Source of the DNA: UBA6059 sp964351595
GTDB taxonomy: Bacteria > Bacteroidota > Bacteroidia > Cytophagales > Cyclobacteriaceae
NCBI GenBank assembly: GCA_964351595.1
Contig: CAYGOT010000010.1
Span: 37,645 to 101,644, forward strand
Length of the DNA stretch: 64,000 nt
Reading direction: 5' to 3'
Notes under the pieces: model-generated
What the model was told of the DNA's origin: nothing
The model's database searches: none
Seen by the model: the letters and a program-made list of their open reading frames with translations, nothing else
Program-made: the position numbers and the translations under genes
Shown: positions 17,944 to 25,268 of the stretch, piece by piece
Layout of the letters: every line of letters starts with the position of its first letter
How positions within the stretch are numbered: the stretch's first letter is position 1

Positions 17944-18039
17944 GCCAATAAAGTTAATTTATCTAAAGTTATACGGACTAATTAAGGTACAGTTAATCGC
18001 AGTTTTTAGTGTTAGACTTGAGTTCACAAGTAGCAAACT

Positions 18040-18318
18040 ATGAACAAACCAGTATTACGCAGAATGAAAAAGGATTTAATTGAGCTTCGAAAACAAACTC
18101 GGAGAATGGAACGAGGGCTTGCACTTGACAGAGCAAGTCTGGCAGAGACCAAGAAATTGGCCCAACAAAGCAAAGGGTCCTCAAATCCAGACTTCTTAGA
18201 ACACGATGGCAATAGTGAGTATGCTCATCGAATAAAAACATTAGAAGAGGAGCTAGCTTCAGTTAGAGAAGCCAACGGTAGGCTTAAGAAAGAGATAGAG
18301 AAATTGAAGAATGAGTAG
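18040..18318 (+). CDS. Small coiled-coil protein coupled to the SCP2-racemase gene
   Basis: 92 residues, basic at the N-terminus (NKPVLRRMKKDLIELRKQTR), then a polar middle and a C-terminal coiled coil (IKTLEEELASVREANGRLKK). No family recognised. Its last 8 bases overlap the start of the SCP2-racemase gene (ATGAGTAG contains both the new ATG and the TAG stop), so the two are translated together. It may be a partner or oligomerisation subunit of that enzyme, which is inference from the coupling alone. Confidence 0.65.
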   Translation: MNKPVLRRMKKDLIELRKQTRRMERGLALDRASLAETKKLAQQSKGSSNPDFLEHDGNSEYAHRIKTLEEELASVREANGRLKKEIEKLKNE

Positions 18319-19786
18319 CACACCTGAAAATTGCAACTCAATAATTCAATCCATTCCAGCACGTTTTCGTCCTCAGAAAGCAGAAGGATATCAAACCACT
18401 GTGCACTTCGAAATATCGGGAGACAAAGGCACACAATTTACAGTGGAGATAACAAATCAGCACTGTAATTTTAAGGAAGGGTTACACGGTGAGGCTGTTT
18501 GCGTGGTTAGAGCCAAGTCCAAGCACTACGTCGCACTAGAGTCTGGCGAGATGAACCCTCAGTTAGCTATCCTTACCGGTAAGCTAAAGGTGAGCAATAT
18601 CAATGAGATGCTTCGCTTCTCGAAATGCTTCATTCCCTATCACAAGTTCAATAAGCCATCTGAGACTACTCCGAAAAAAGATCGCAAGCCGTCTTCTGGG
18701 CCACTTCTAGGATATCGAATTCTAGATTTGAGTCGACTACTTCCAGGGCCGTGGGCTACCGCAATGCTGGCAGACATGGGTGCTGAAGTCATTAAGATAG
18801 AAGATCCTGAGTCGCCTGATTATGTGCGGGACTACCCACCGATCATCGATGGTCAGTCAGCCAACTACTTGGCCTGGAATAGGAGTAAAAGAAGTGTAGG
18901 AATCAGCCTCCGTACCCTGGAAGGAAAAAAGAAATTCATGGAGCTGATCAAGTCCGCCGATGTAGTTGTAGAGCAATTCCGGCCAGGAGTCATCGATCAG
19001 TGGGGTTTGGGTTATGAAGAAGCCAAGAAGGTAAACCCAAAGATTATCTATGTCTCCTTGACGGGTTTTGGCCAGACAGGACCTATGGCACAAACCGCAG
19101 GACACGACCTCAACTATCTCGCGCTTTCAGGAGTGCTGAGTCTCAATAAAGATGAGCGGGGCAAACCAGTGATTCCCGGCACACAGCTGGCAGATATCGC
19201 CTCTGGGACCTATCAGACCATACAAGCAGTCATGGCAGCTTTACTCAGCCGCCACCAAACGGGTGAAGGTCAGCACGTGGATGTCTCAATGACAGATGGA
19301 TTGCTTCCATTCGCCACCATCGCCTTCAATACCCTTTGGTCAGGAGAAAAACCTGATAATCAGACCATGGCTTTGAGTGGTGGTCTGCCTAACTACAACA
19401 TCTATCAAACCTCCGATGATCAATGGGTCGCACTTGGCGCATTAGAGCCTAAGTTCTGGTCAATTTTCTGTGACTTAGTTGATCGACCGGACTGGAAAGA
19501 AAAAGCATTACCCAATCACCCTGAAGCAGACAAAACCAAACTAGAAGTAATCGACCTCTTCAAATCCAGAACAAGAAAAGAATGGGCCGAGCTAGGTGCT
19601 AGCCACGATATCTGTCTAACTCCAATACTCGAAGTGGGAGAAGTGGAAGAACACCCCCACTTCCAATCACGGCAGATGTTCGACCGATCCACTTCCATCC
19701 CTTTGATTAACCAACCTATCAAGTTCTCCGCGACACCATCCAAAATCCAATGGCAAGCACCAGAGTTGGGCGAGGATGAAGTTTGA
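18311..19786 (+). CDS. SCP2 domain fused to alpha-methylacyl-CoA racemase-like enzyme (CoA-transferase family III)
   Basis: 491 residues. Residues ~1-112 are an SCP2 domain closely resembling the C-terminus of the dehydrogenase at 12.7 kb (shared RFRP.KA, HF.I.G..G.QFT, KEG..G.A.C.V, NI.EML.FSK.F). A linker follows, then from ~130 a complete CaiB/BaiF-fold enzyme starting GYRILDLSRLLPGPWATAML. The block GHDLNYLALSG (His265, Asp266) and LADIASG (Asp295) match the His/Asp acid-base pair of alpha-methylacyl-CoA racemases; CoA-transferases use another arrangement. Racemisation of 2-methylacyl-CoA lets branched chains enter beta-oxidation. It ends the island. SCP2 on the N-terminal side of a racemase is an arrangement I do not recall from characterised proteins. 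Confidence 0.85.
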   Translation: MSSTPENCNSIIQSIPARFRPQKAEGYQTTVHFEISGDKGTQFTVEITNQHCNFKEGLHGEAVCVVRAKSKHYVALESGEMNPQLAILTGKLKVSNINEMLRFSKCFIPYHKFNKPSETTPKKDRKPSSGPLLGYRILDLSRLLPGPWATAMLADMGAEVIKIEDPESPDYVRDYPPIIDGQSANYLAWNRSKRSVGISLRTLEGKKKFMELIKSADVVVEQFRPGVIDQWGLGYEEAKKVNPKIIYVSLTGFGQTGPMAQTAGHDLNYLALSGVLSLNKDERGKPVIPGTQLADIASGTYQTIQAVMAALLSRHQTGEGQHVDVSMTDGLLPFATIAFNTLWSGEKPDNQTMALSGGLPNYNIYQTSDDQWVALGALEPKFWSIFCDLVDRPDWKEKALPNHPEADKTKLEVIDLFKSRTRKEWAELGASHDICLTPILEVGEVEEHPHFQSRQMFDRSTSIPLINQPIKFSATPSKIQWQAPELGEDEV

Positions 19787-19871
19787 CATAACATCCCGTT
19801 TAAAAAATAGCTGTGCAATAAGTCATTTCCTGCATTTTAGTTACCCAATAATGTTTGGCTTGACTCGGACC

Positions 19872-19933
19872 AACACCCACCTAACCGCCCTCAAGGGCGG
19901 AATTTGTCCCCTTGAGGGGACTACAGGGGTGTT
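19872..19933. repeat. Nested-palindrome intergenic repeat
   Basis: The 338 bases between the racemase and the sigma factor gene hold no convincing gene. They contain a three-stem palindromic unit: outer AACACC...GGTGTT (19872-19877, 19928-19933), then CCGCCCT/AGGGCGG (19885-19900) and CCCCT/AGGGG (19908-19919). It resembles a dispersed repeat common in Bacteroidota genomes, which is from memory. An 85-codon frame across it is rejected as coding. Confidence 0.7.
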
Positions 19934-20070
19934 TATTGGTGAGAGACGAAATAAAACTTTGATTCTCTCTATCAGCATCATTCTTATTGCACAGCCCGAT
20001 ATCCTTAATTCATTTCGTATAGAGTTGATCTAGCGTCACTATCTTCTACTCGAAAAGATTTTTCCTACCT

Positions 20071-20099
20071 TGTAACCATTTCAATTTTTCGGTGTAACC
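20071..20099 (+). promoter_or_regulatory. Two TGTAACC boxes upstream of ECF sigma gene
   Basis: TGTAACC occurs at 20071-20077 and 20093-20099, 22 bp apart, ahead of the sigma gene. TGTAACC is the -35 word seen with a CGTC -10 at the second sigma locus (35.1 kb), but here no CGTC stands 16 bp downstream of either copy. An ECF-type promoter is therefore only suggested. Confidence 0.35.
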
Positions 20100-20124
20100 C
20101 ACCTGAATACGATCACTAATCGAC

Positions 20125-20661
20125 TTGCAACAAACTGATGAATGGTTGATGTCAGAAGTCCAAAAAGGGCATCTGGATCATCTCGAGGAATTATTTGAAC
20201 GCTATCAGAAGAAGCTTTTCAACTTCTTTATGCGGCTGACCTATGATCAGGCCGCAAGCGAGGATTTGATACAAAACGTGTTCGTGAGGATTATGAAATA
20301 CCGAAGTTCATACAACCCTAATCTGAAATTCAAGACCTGGATCTACCAGCTGTCACGAAATCAGTTTCATGACTACTACCGCAAGGAGGTAGAGAAGCGT
20401 GATGACTTTTCTGATGTCACGATGATGGCGGATCATGACTTGACTACAGATGAAGACTATGACAAGGAGCAACAACTGCAGCTGGAAGTAGCGATGCAAA
20501 AGCTTCCTATCGAAAAGCGTGAGTTACTTGTCATGAGCAAAATGCAAGGGATGCACTATGATGACATTGCTGAGATCAAGGAGATCACAGTGGCCAATGT
20601 CAAAGTACAGGTGCACCGCGCACTCAAGGAATTAAGAACAATCTATTTTCAATTGAACTGA
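20125..20661 (+). CDS. ECF-type RNA polymerase sigma factor
   Basis: 178 residues with sigma region 2 (EDLIQNVFVRIMKYR, then FKTWIYQLSRNQFHDYYR) and region 4 (LPIEKRELLVMSKMQGMHYD with the helix-turn-helix ending VKVQVHRALKEL). The frame opens with TTG at 20125; the first ATG in frame is 20149, eight codons later, and either could be used. It is followed after 1 bp by an anti-sigma-like membrane protein and two secreted DUF4097 proteins, a cell-envelope response unit. Which signal it answers is not visible. Confidence 0.9.
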   Translation: MQQTDEWLMSEVQKGHLDHLEELFERYQKKLFNFFMRLTYDQAASEDLIQNVFVRIMKYRSSYNPNLKFKTWIYQLSRNQFHDYYRKEVEKRDDFSDVTMMADHDLTTDEDYDKEQQLQLEVAMQKLPIEKRELLVMSKMQGMHYDDIAEIKEITVANVKVQVHRALKELRTIYFQLN

Positions 20662-20662
20662 T

Positions 20663-21433
20663 ATGGAGAGAGGTAAAATAGAAAAGCTGATACCAGACTA
20701 TCTGGAGGGCAGCTTATCAGTGAATGAGCGAGAGGAGTTCGAAAGATCTCTTCAGCAGCATCCTGATCTCAAAGAAGAAGTAGAACAACTAGCGTCACTT
20801 TCAAGTGATCTTGGCAGCACGCCTGACTTAGCACCAAGTGATGCCTCCAGGATGAGGTTTCGGCAAGCCTTGTTGGAAGAAAAGGCAATGCTTCCTCGGG
20901 AAACGGCAAGCACAAGCCCATGGACCTATCAGCTTGTGGCTGGATTTGCCTTGTTGATCTGCGGTGTTGCGATAGGCTTGTTGATCAATAAGCCTACAGA
21001 CAACTCTGCTCAACTGATGGCAATGCAGCAGGAGTTGAGTGAAACTAAAAGCATGGTCTTACAATCGACATTGAAGAATCACTCGGCAAGTGACCGCATA
21101 AAAGCAGTAAGCCTGACCGGAGCTATCAATAACCCGGATGCAGAGCTCATTGGGACTTTGGTCAAGACGCTGAATACAGATGAAAGCCCCAATGTGCGAT
21201 TAGCAGCTGCCGAAGCGCTAATGAACTATTCCGATAGTGAACTGGTACGCGCATCCCTGGTGCGGTCACTTTCTTATCAGGAAGATCCGATTATCCAGAT
21301 CACACTCATCCAAATGATGGTGCGAATAGACGAGAAAAGTGCCCTCAAGCAACTACAAAGACTGTCTGAGGACGAAAGCACACAACCGGTAGTCAGGCAA
21401 AGTGCCGAGACCGCAATACAGATATTGATTTAA
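20663..21433 (+). CDS. Anti-sigma factor with transmembrane helix and periplasmic HEAT repeats
   Basis: 256 residues. The first ~60 have the helical anti-sigma pattern (IPDYLEGSLSVNEREEFERS). One membrane helix lies at ~91-109 (LVAGFALLICGVAIGLLI). The rest is periplasmic, with HEAT-like pairs: VRLAAAEALMNYSDSELVRA and a closing VVRQSAETAIQ. No zinc-binding Cys/His set is seen. It should hold the neighbouring sigma factor at the membrane, with the HEAT part as a protein-binding sensor; the sensing role is inferred. It sits 1 bp after the sigma gene and 20 bp before the DUF4097 pair. Confidence 0.82.
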   Translation: MERGKIEKLIPDYLEGSLSVNEREEFERSLQQHPDLKEEVEQLASLSSDLGSTPDLAPSDASRMRFRQALLEEKAMLPRETASTSPWTYQLVAGFALLICGVAIGLLINKPTDNSAQLMAMQQELSETKSMVLQSTLKNHSASDRIKAVSLTGAINNPDAELIGTLVKTLNTDESPNVRLAAAEALMNYSDSELVRASLVRSLSYQEDPIIQITLIQMMVRIDEKSALKQLQRLSEDESTQPVVRQSAETAIQILI

Positions 21434-21453
21434 CAACACTCAAAATAACAACA

Positions 21454-22239
21454 ATGAAAAAGTTAACATTATTACTAACGGCGTTGGTGATAGCCAACGG
21501 GCTTGTCGCTCAGAGAGCAGCGACATGGAAAACAGCGCTGGAAGGAGCGTCAGGAATGACCATGGAAATCAGCGACGTAGGAGATGACATAATCATCAAA
21601 GGCTATGATGGGACCGAGATCATCATAGAGACCAATGATTATGAAGGAATACCGGAGAAGGCCAAAGGCCTAAAGCCGATATCTGCTACAGGTGAGGACA
21701 ATACCGACCTTGGCCTGTACTTCGCCAAGTCTGGTGACAAGTTTATCCTGACAGGAGCGTCTCGTGTGGCCAACGATTCGGATTATACTATCACTATTCC
21801 CAATAGGATGAAACTCAAAGTAGAAGCGATGAGATGGTCCGGTGGTGATATCAGGATAGAGGGGATGTCTGGTGAAGTGGAGGCACGCTCCAATGTCGGG
21901 GATATCGAATTAGTCAAAGTGAATGGGCCGTTGGTGATCTGGACACTCAGCTCAGATATCACCGTGAGCTATGCAGCGCTGAGCCAGACGGGTCCGCATT
22001 CCATATCATCTACCAGCGGTGAGATCGACGTGACCCTACCGGGAAATAGCAAGGGTACTTTCGATATGAAAAGCATCAGTGGTGAGATCTATTCGGATCT
22101 GGACATGACGTTTCCGGAGAAGGAAGAGATGCGCCATATTGGAGGCCAGCTACGAGCCAATGGCACCCTCAATGGAGGAGGTGTAGACTTCAATATCAAC
22201 AGTATCAGTGGTGATGTATTCATGAGGAGAGCCAAATGA
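21454..22239 (+). CDS. Secreted DUF4097-type beta-helix protein, first of pair
   Basis: 261 residues with signal peptide MKKLTLLLTALVIANGLVAQ. The mature chain is a series of short strands with the recurring ISGEI/VGDIE motif (GEVEARSNVGDIELVKVNGP, SISSTSGEIDVTLPG), typical of DUF4097/DUF4098 right-handed helices. These proteins often belong to sigma/anti-sigma operons in Bacteroidota, and their function is unknown. The stop overlaps the next gene's ATG by 4 bases (ATGA). Confidence 0.8.
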   Translation: MKKLTLLLTALVIANGLVAQRAATWKTALEGASGMTMEISDVGDDIIIKGYDGTEIIIETNDYEGIPEKAKGLKPISATGEDNTDLGLYFAKSGDKFILTGASRVANDSDYTITIPNRMKLKVEAMRWSGGDIRIEGMSGEVEARSNVGDIELVKVNGPLVIWTLSSDITVSYAALSQTGPHSISSTSGEIDVTLPGNSKGTFDMKSISGEIYSDLDMTFPEKEEMRHIGGQLRANGTLNGGGVDFNINSISGDVFMRRAK

Positions 22240-22931
22240 GAAGATTATTGATCATTCCGATACTCCTAAGTAGCTTAAGTGTATTTGGACAGCAAACAGC
22301 TCTTGATGAAACGACTCCCGGCCCTGACAAGATCATTAAAGAGACGATTGCGATCGAGGGAAGCACGGAGCTGGCGCTGGATTTCCCCTATGCGACAGAC
22401 ATTCGCTTGAGCACTGCGCAAGGCAATGAAATCGAGATATATGTTAATGCCTCTATCAATGATGGAGAAAATAATGAAGCTTATGAGCTTCTCATAGAGA
22501 GAGTTGGAGATCGCATCCTGATGGGTACGGATCGAGATCGGCTTGACAGTTTCTTCAAGAACAATTCCGGTAGGCGGACCAACTGCTACAGCACGGATAT
22601 CATGGTAGAAGTAGCTGTGCCCGACAGAATGCTCGTCAGCGTGGAGTCGATCTCGGGTAATGTGACCGGTGAGCTGCGTAGAAAGCCCTACGCAATAAAG
22701 ACGATCTCCGGAGATATTGACCTGACCGTCCCTAGCGGAATAGGTGCCGAATTGATTGCGAGCACGATATCCGGTGCGATGTATGCCAATGTCTCACTTG
22801 ATCATTTGGATGACAAAGAAGGCCTGCGGCAAGTTGTTGGGGAGAAAGTCCACGCCAAAATCAATCAGGGTGGCGAGCCTCACAGACTCGAAACCATCAG
22901 CGGAGATGTACTACTGAGGGCTGGCAACTAA
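22236..22931 (+). CDS. Secreted DUF4097-type protein, second of pair
   Basis: 231 residues, signal peptide MRRLLIIPILLSSLSVFGQQ, then a strand-rich chain with VESISGNVTG, KTISGDIDLTVPSG and ETISGDVLLR repeats. It is translationally coupled to the preceding paralogue, although the two have diverged strongly outside the ISG-D repeats. A Cys in NCYSTDI is the only mature cysteine I see. Both are probably exported targets or ligands of the envelope-stress unit; that is inferred from position. Confidence 0.78.
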   Translation: MRRLLIIPILLSSLSVFGQQTALDETTPGPDKIIKETIAIEGSTELALDFPYATDIRLSTAQGNEIEIYVNASINDGENNEAYELLIERVGDRILMGTDRDRLDSFFKNNSGRRTNCYSTDIMVEVAVPDRMLVSVESISGNVTGELRRKPYAIKTISGDIDLTVPSGIGAELIASTISGAMYANVSLDHLDDKEGLRQVVGEKVHAKINQGGEPHRLETISGDVLLRAGN

Positions 22932-22948
22932 GGTCAGCCCCTGATTGG

Positions 22949-23269
22949 CTACTCGACCACTACGGCAGTACCGCTCGCACTCACCATGAGCATGCTGCCA
23001 CCCTGTCCCAGCGTTTCATAGTCCAAATCGACTGCTAGTACGGCATTGGCCCCCATGCGCTGGGCATTTTCCTGAAGCTCAGCTAGCGCAATGTCCTTGG
23101 CTTCTCTGAGCCCCTTTTCGTAGCTACCTGAGCGGCCCCCTACGATATCTGTAATACTTGCGAAAAAGTCTTTGACGAAGTTTGCGCCGATGATGGCCTC
23201 ACCTGTTACGATCCCGATGTAGCGGGTTACTTTCTTACCTTCAATGGTATTTGTTGTCGTTACTATCAT
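22949..23269 (-). CDS. UPF0145/YbjQ family protein
   Basis: 106 residues with the family hallmarks: N-terminal strand MIVTTTNTIEGKKVTRYIGI, VTGEAIIGANFVKDFFASITDIVGG (read in two parts), helix LREAKDIALAELQENAQRMG and ANAVLAVDLDYETLG. YbjQ proteins form pentamers and are sometimes called heavy-metal-binding domains, but no cysteines occur here and no biochemical role is established. It is convergent with the DUF4097 pair (17 bp between stops) and stands alone. Confidence 0.88.
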   Translation of the reverse strand: MIVTTTNTIEGKKVTRYIGIVTGEAIIGANFVKDFFASITDIVGGRSGSYEKGLREAKDIALAELQENAQRMGANAVLAVDLDYETLGQGGSMLMVSASGTAVVVE

Positions 23270-23434
23270 ATTGATTTTTGTTCTGAGAAGATGAACGTAA
23301 TTTATTCCCGATAGGATGCTATTTGGCCGGTCTAAAGTAGCGTTGGAGCGTAATCTACACCTTGATGTCGGTCAACCTCGTTGTGATTAGTATTAGTTCG
23401 CTGTGTAGGCGGACGCTACCAAAACAGAGTTGCC

Positions 23435-24220
23435 ATGACTGATTTCTATCGATTCCTATCGCTACATGTGTGGGGCAGTTTTCCTGCCTCATGGCAAAGA
23501 ACAATCTCTCAGCTTTATGCCGGTATATACAATCAACCCTGGACCCGTCACGTGATTCCGGCCTACAGCCGAGTTCATTACAAAGACCCGACTTATTTGG
23601 ACTTGTTTGCACCTGCCAGTGGCGCTTCTACCTATCAGAGTTTCCAGGATTTCTTCACGCGTAAGTATCAGGAGCTACCGCAAATCAAAGAAAAAGCAGC
23701 CTGGCCATGCGAAGGCCTCATTTGCGATTACGGTAGGATCAACGATCTCGACCTGATCAATATCAAAGGAGAAAAGAAGGAAGTACGGGTCATCTTTGGC
23801 CAATCGCAGGAAGAGATACCCGCAGACTACTACTTCACCAACGTCTTCCTGCACAACAATAACTATCACCGCATACATGCGCCGATCACTGGTGAGATCA
23901 TCAATATCGAGCATATCCGAGGTGAGTTGGTATTGCTAAGACCTTGGGTGTACAAAAATGATCCATCACTACCCGCGCTCCGCAACGAACGTGTGAATGT
24001 TACGCTCCGCGATGAAGAAGGTAGAAAGTGGTACGTCTCCATCGTCGGAGGTCCAGCAGTTGGTACGATCGTTCTGGATGACAACACTCAGATCGGCAAC
24101 ACCGTCAACCAGATAGACGAGCTTGGCACCTTTTTGCTCGGGTCTACTTGCTGCATCGCTTCGCCCATCCCAATATCTCGAGAAGTAGGTGAGACAGTTT
24201 ATATGGGCGAGGAGTTGTAG
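23435..24220 (+). CDS. psd: Phosphatidylserine decarboxylase-like protein (pyruvoyl enzyme)
   Basis: 261 residues resembling phosphatidylserine decarboxylase. Visible are FQDFFTRKYQELP (the usual FFTR motif), NNYHRIHAPITGEI with His145 and His148, and the self-cleavage motif LGST with Ser237, which would become the pyruvoyl group on a 25-residue alpha chain. Odd: the usual PADG motif with catalytic Asp reads PCEG here (Glu93). The enzyme normally makes phosphatidylethanolamine, the main Bacteroidota phospholipid. Whether this diverged copy does so, or acts on another substrate, is open. It is monocistronic, with no cds-type synthase beside it. Confidence 0.75.
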   Translation: MTDFYRFLSLHVWGSFPASWQRTISQLYAGIYNQPWTRHVIPAYSRVHYKDPTYLDLFAPASGASTYQSFQDFFTRKYQELPQIKEKAAWPCEGLICDYGRINDLDLINIKGEKKEVRVIFGQSQEEIPADYYFTNVFLHNNNYHRIHAPITGEIINIEHIRGELVLLRPWVYKNDPSLPALRNERVNVTLRDEEGRKWYVSIVGGPAVGTIVLDDNTQIGNTVNQIDELGTFLLGSTCCIASPIPISREVGETVYMGEEL

Positions 24221-24319
24221 TATTAACTGTTCCTTGGTTCTTGCCTACTCACAGGATGCGTGTAAAGTTGTCTTAGGCTTCAGAAACAATCCTTTTTCAA
24301 AAGCGGTTAATTAATCGTT

Positions 24320-24550
24320 ATGAAAAACATCAAGTTTCCCATCATTTTCGCCACGCTCTATTTATTTGTCTATAGCATTGGACCTTTTGTGGGAGTGCCT
24401 GAAAAACTGGTCATCACCATGTTTATTTTTCTGCCCATAGTCACGATTTGGATGGTTATCAGAATACTGAAGGATGGCGAGGATACGCAGCTAGAATTTG
24501 ACGAAGGGCATCTCTATGAAGATATGCCGCAGTTTGAGAAGCCGCACTGA
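24320..24550 (+). CDS. Small two-helix membrane protein
   Basis: 76 residues with two hydrophobic helices (IIFATLYLFVYSIGPFVG and LVITMFIFLPIVTIWMVI) and an acidic C-terminal tail (EFDEGHLYEDMPQFE). The ATG at 24320 is well placed and base composition matches neighbours. No family recognised. It follows the psd-like gene by 99 bp on the same strand, so a joint transcript is possible. The tail would face the cytoplasm if both termini are inside. Confidence 0.65.
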   Translation: MKNIKFPIIFATLYLFVYSIGPFVGVPEKLVITMFIFLPIVTIWMVIRILKDGEDTQLEFDEGHLYEDMPQFEKPH

Positions 24551-24595
24551 TTTTGAGCTTCTATTAGTTGATTTAATAACTGGTCAGCCGAATCT

Positions 24596-24666
24596 GTCAG
24601 TCCGAGCTCGTCGAAGACTTGTTGGTCAAACGGGAGAGGTACCCTTCGACGAGCTCAGGGTGACAC
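24596..24666. repeat. Palindromic repeat, copy 1 beside GIY-YIG gene
   Basis: Between CTGTCAGTCC and GGGTGACACC lie perfect 13-bp inverted arms GAGCTCGTCGAAG (24604-24616) and CTTCGACGAGCTC (24644-24656). The left arm continues as ACTTGTTGGT, shared with 25147-25158. Such CTTCGAC..GCTCAGGGTGACA units are dispersed intergenic repeats in many bacteria (from memory). Confidence 0.8.
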
Positions 24667-24743
24667 CTGCGAAGAGAACGTGAAACAACCAGTAATTGAA
24701 TGGCTGTCACAGAATCAATCTCGATAGAACTGAATCAATAAAT

Positions 24744-25046
24744 TCATTTATCGGCTCTTTTAGAATAAGCTAGACTTAATTCAGGCAGCTTATCCCATTC
24801 ACGTCTAATAAGAGCTTCTTTCTTAGCTCTACGCCATCCTTTTATCTGTTTCTCAAAGGAGATAGCCTGATTAACATCATTAAAATGTTCCTGAAACACC
24901 AGCGTTACTGGCCTTCTTGAATGTGTATAGGCTTTGGTGTTTAGCCCGTCATTGTGTTGAACAACCCTGGCTTCTATATCGTTGGTTATCCCAACATAGT
25001 AAGAGTCGTCGGAACACTTAAGTATATACACTGTGTAGTGTTTCAC
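24744..25046 (-). CDS. Stand-alone GIY-YIG nuclease-domain protein
   Basis: 100 residues. The motif pair is TVYIL (GIY position) and YYVGIT (YIG position), followed by the catalytic Arg in DIEARVVQHN and the metal-binding Glu in ISFEKQIKGW. This is the small UvrC-N-like type found in many copies in Bacteroidota. Other than the nuclease fold there is no DNA-binding domain. It stands alone, with two related palindromic repeat units 77 bp and 58 bp from its ends, on the side of its stop and its start. A role in repeat movement is possible but unproven; repair or restriction roles are alternatives. Confidence 0.88.
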   Translation of the reverse strand: MKHYTVYILKCSDDSYYVGITNDIEARVVQHNDGLNTKAYTHSRRPVTLVFQEHFNDVNQAISFEKQIKGWRRAKKEALIRREWDKLPELSLAYSKRADK

Positions 25047-25104
25047 TCTCCTAATTTAGGCAATACTTAATACCAACAATTGCAGACGCACTCAGCCAAC
25101 GTAA

Positions 25105-25255
25105 CTGTCAGTCTGAGCCTGCCTCGCCAGCAGGCAGGCTCGTCGAAGACTTGTTGGTAAGTGTCACTCGGATTAAAAAGTAACAACCAGTCCTTCACTG
25201 CAAAAGAAGCTATTACACAAAGAAAAATTACCCTTCGACAGGCTCAGGGTGACAG
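25105..25255. repeat. Palindromic repeat, copy 2, with a 21-bp palindrome inserted
   Basis: The left part (25105-25158) matches copy 1 at 24596-24626, but between its GAG and CTC sits a 21-bp palindrome (25118-25138; arms CCTGCCT and AGGCAGG). The right part, CTTCGACAGGCTCAGGGTGACAG (written here as CTTCGACAGG plus CTCAGGGTGACAG), lies at 25233-25255. About 70 non-repeat bases separate the halves. The same palindrome type is at 4189-4210. Confidence 0.78.
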
Positions 25256-25268
25256 TCCAACAAGTTTA

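Noticed and set aside
19776..20033. 85-codon open frame after the racemase gene
   Set aside because: It starts inside the racemase gene, runs across a palindromic repeat and has no domain pattern; the repeat explains the sequence.
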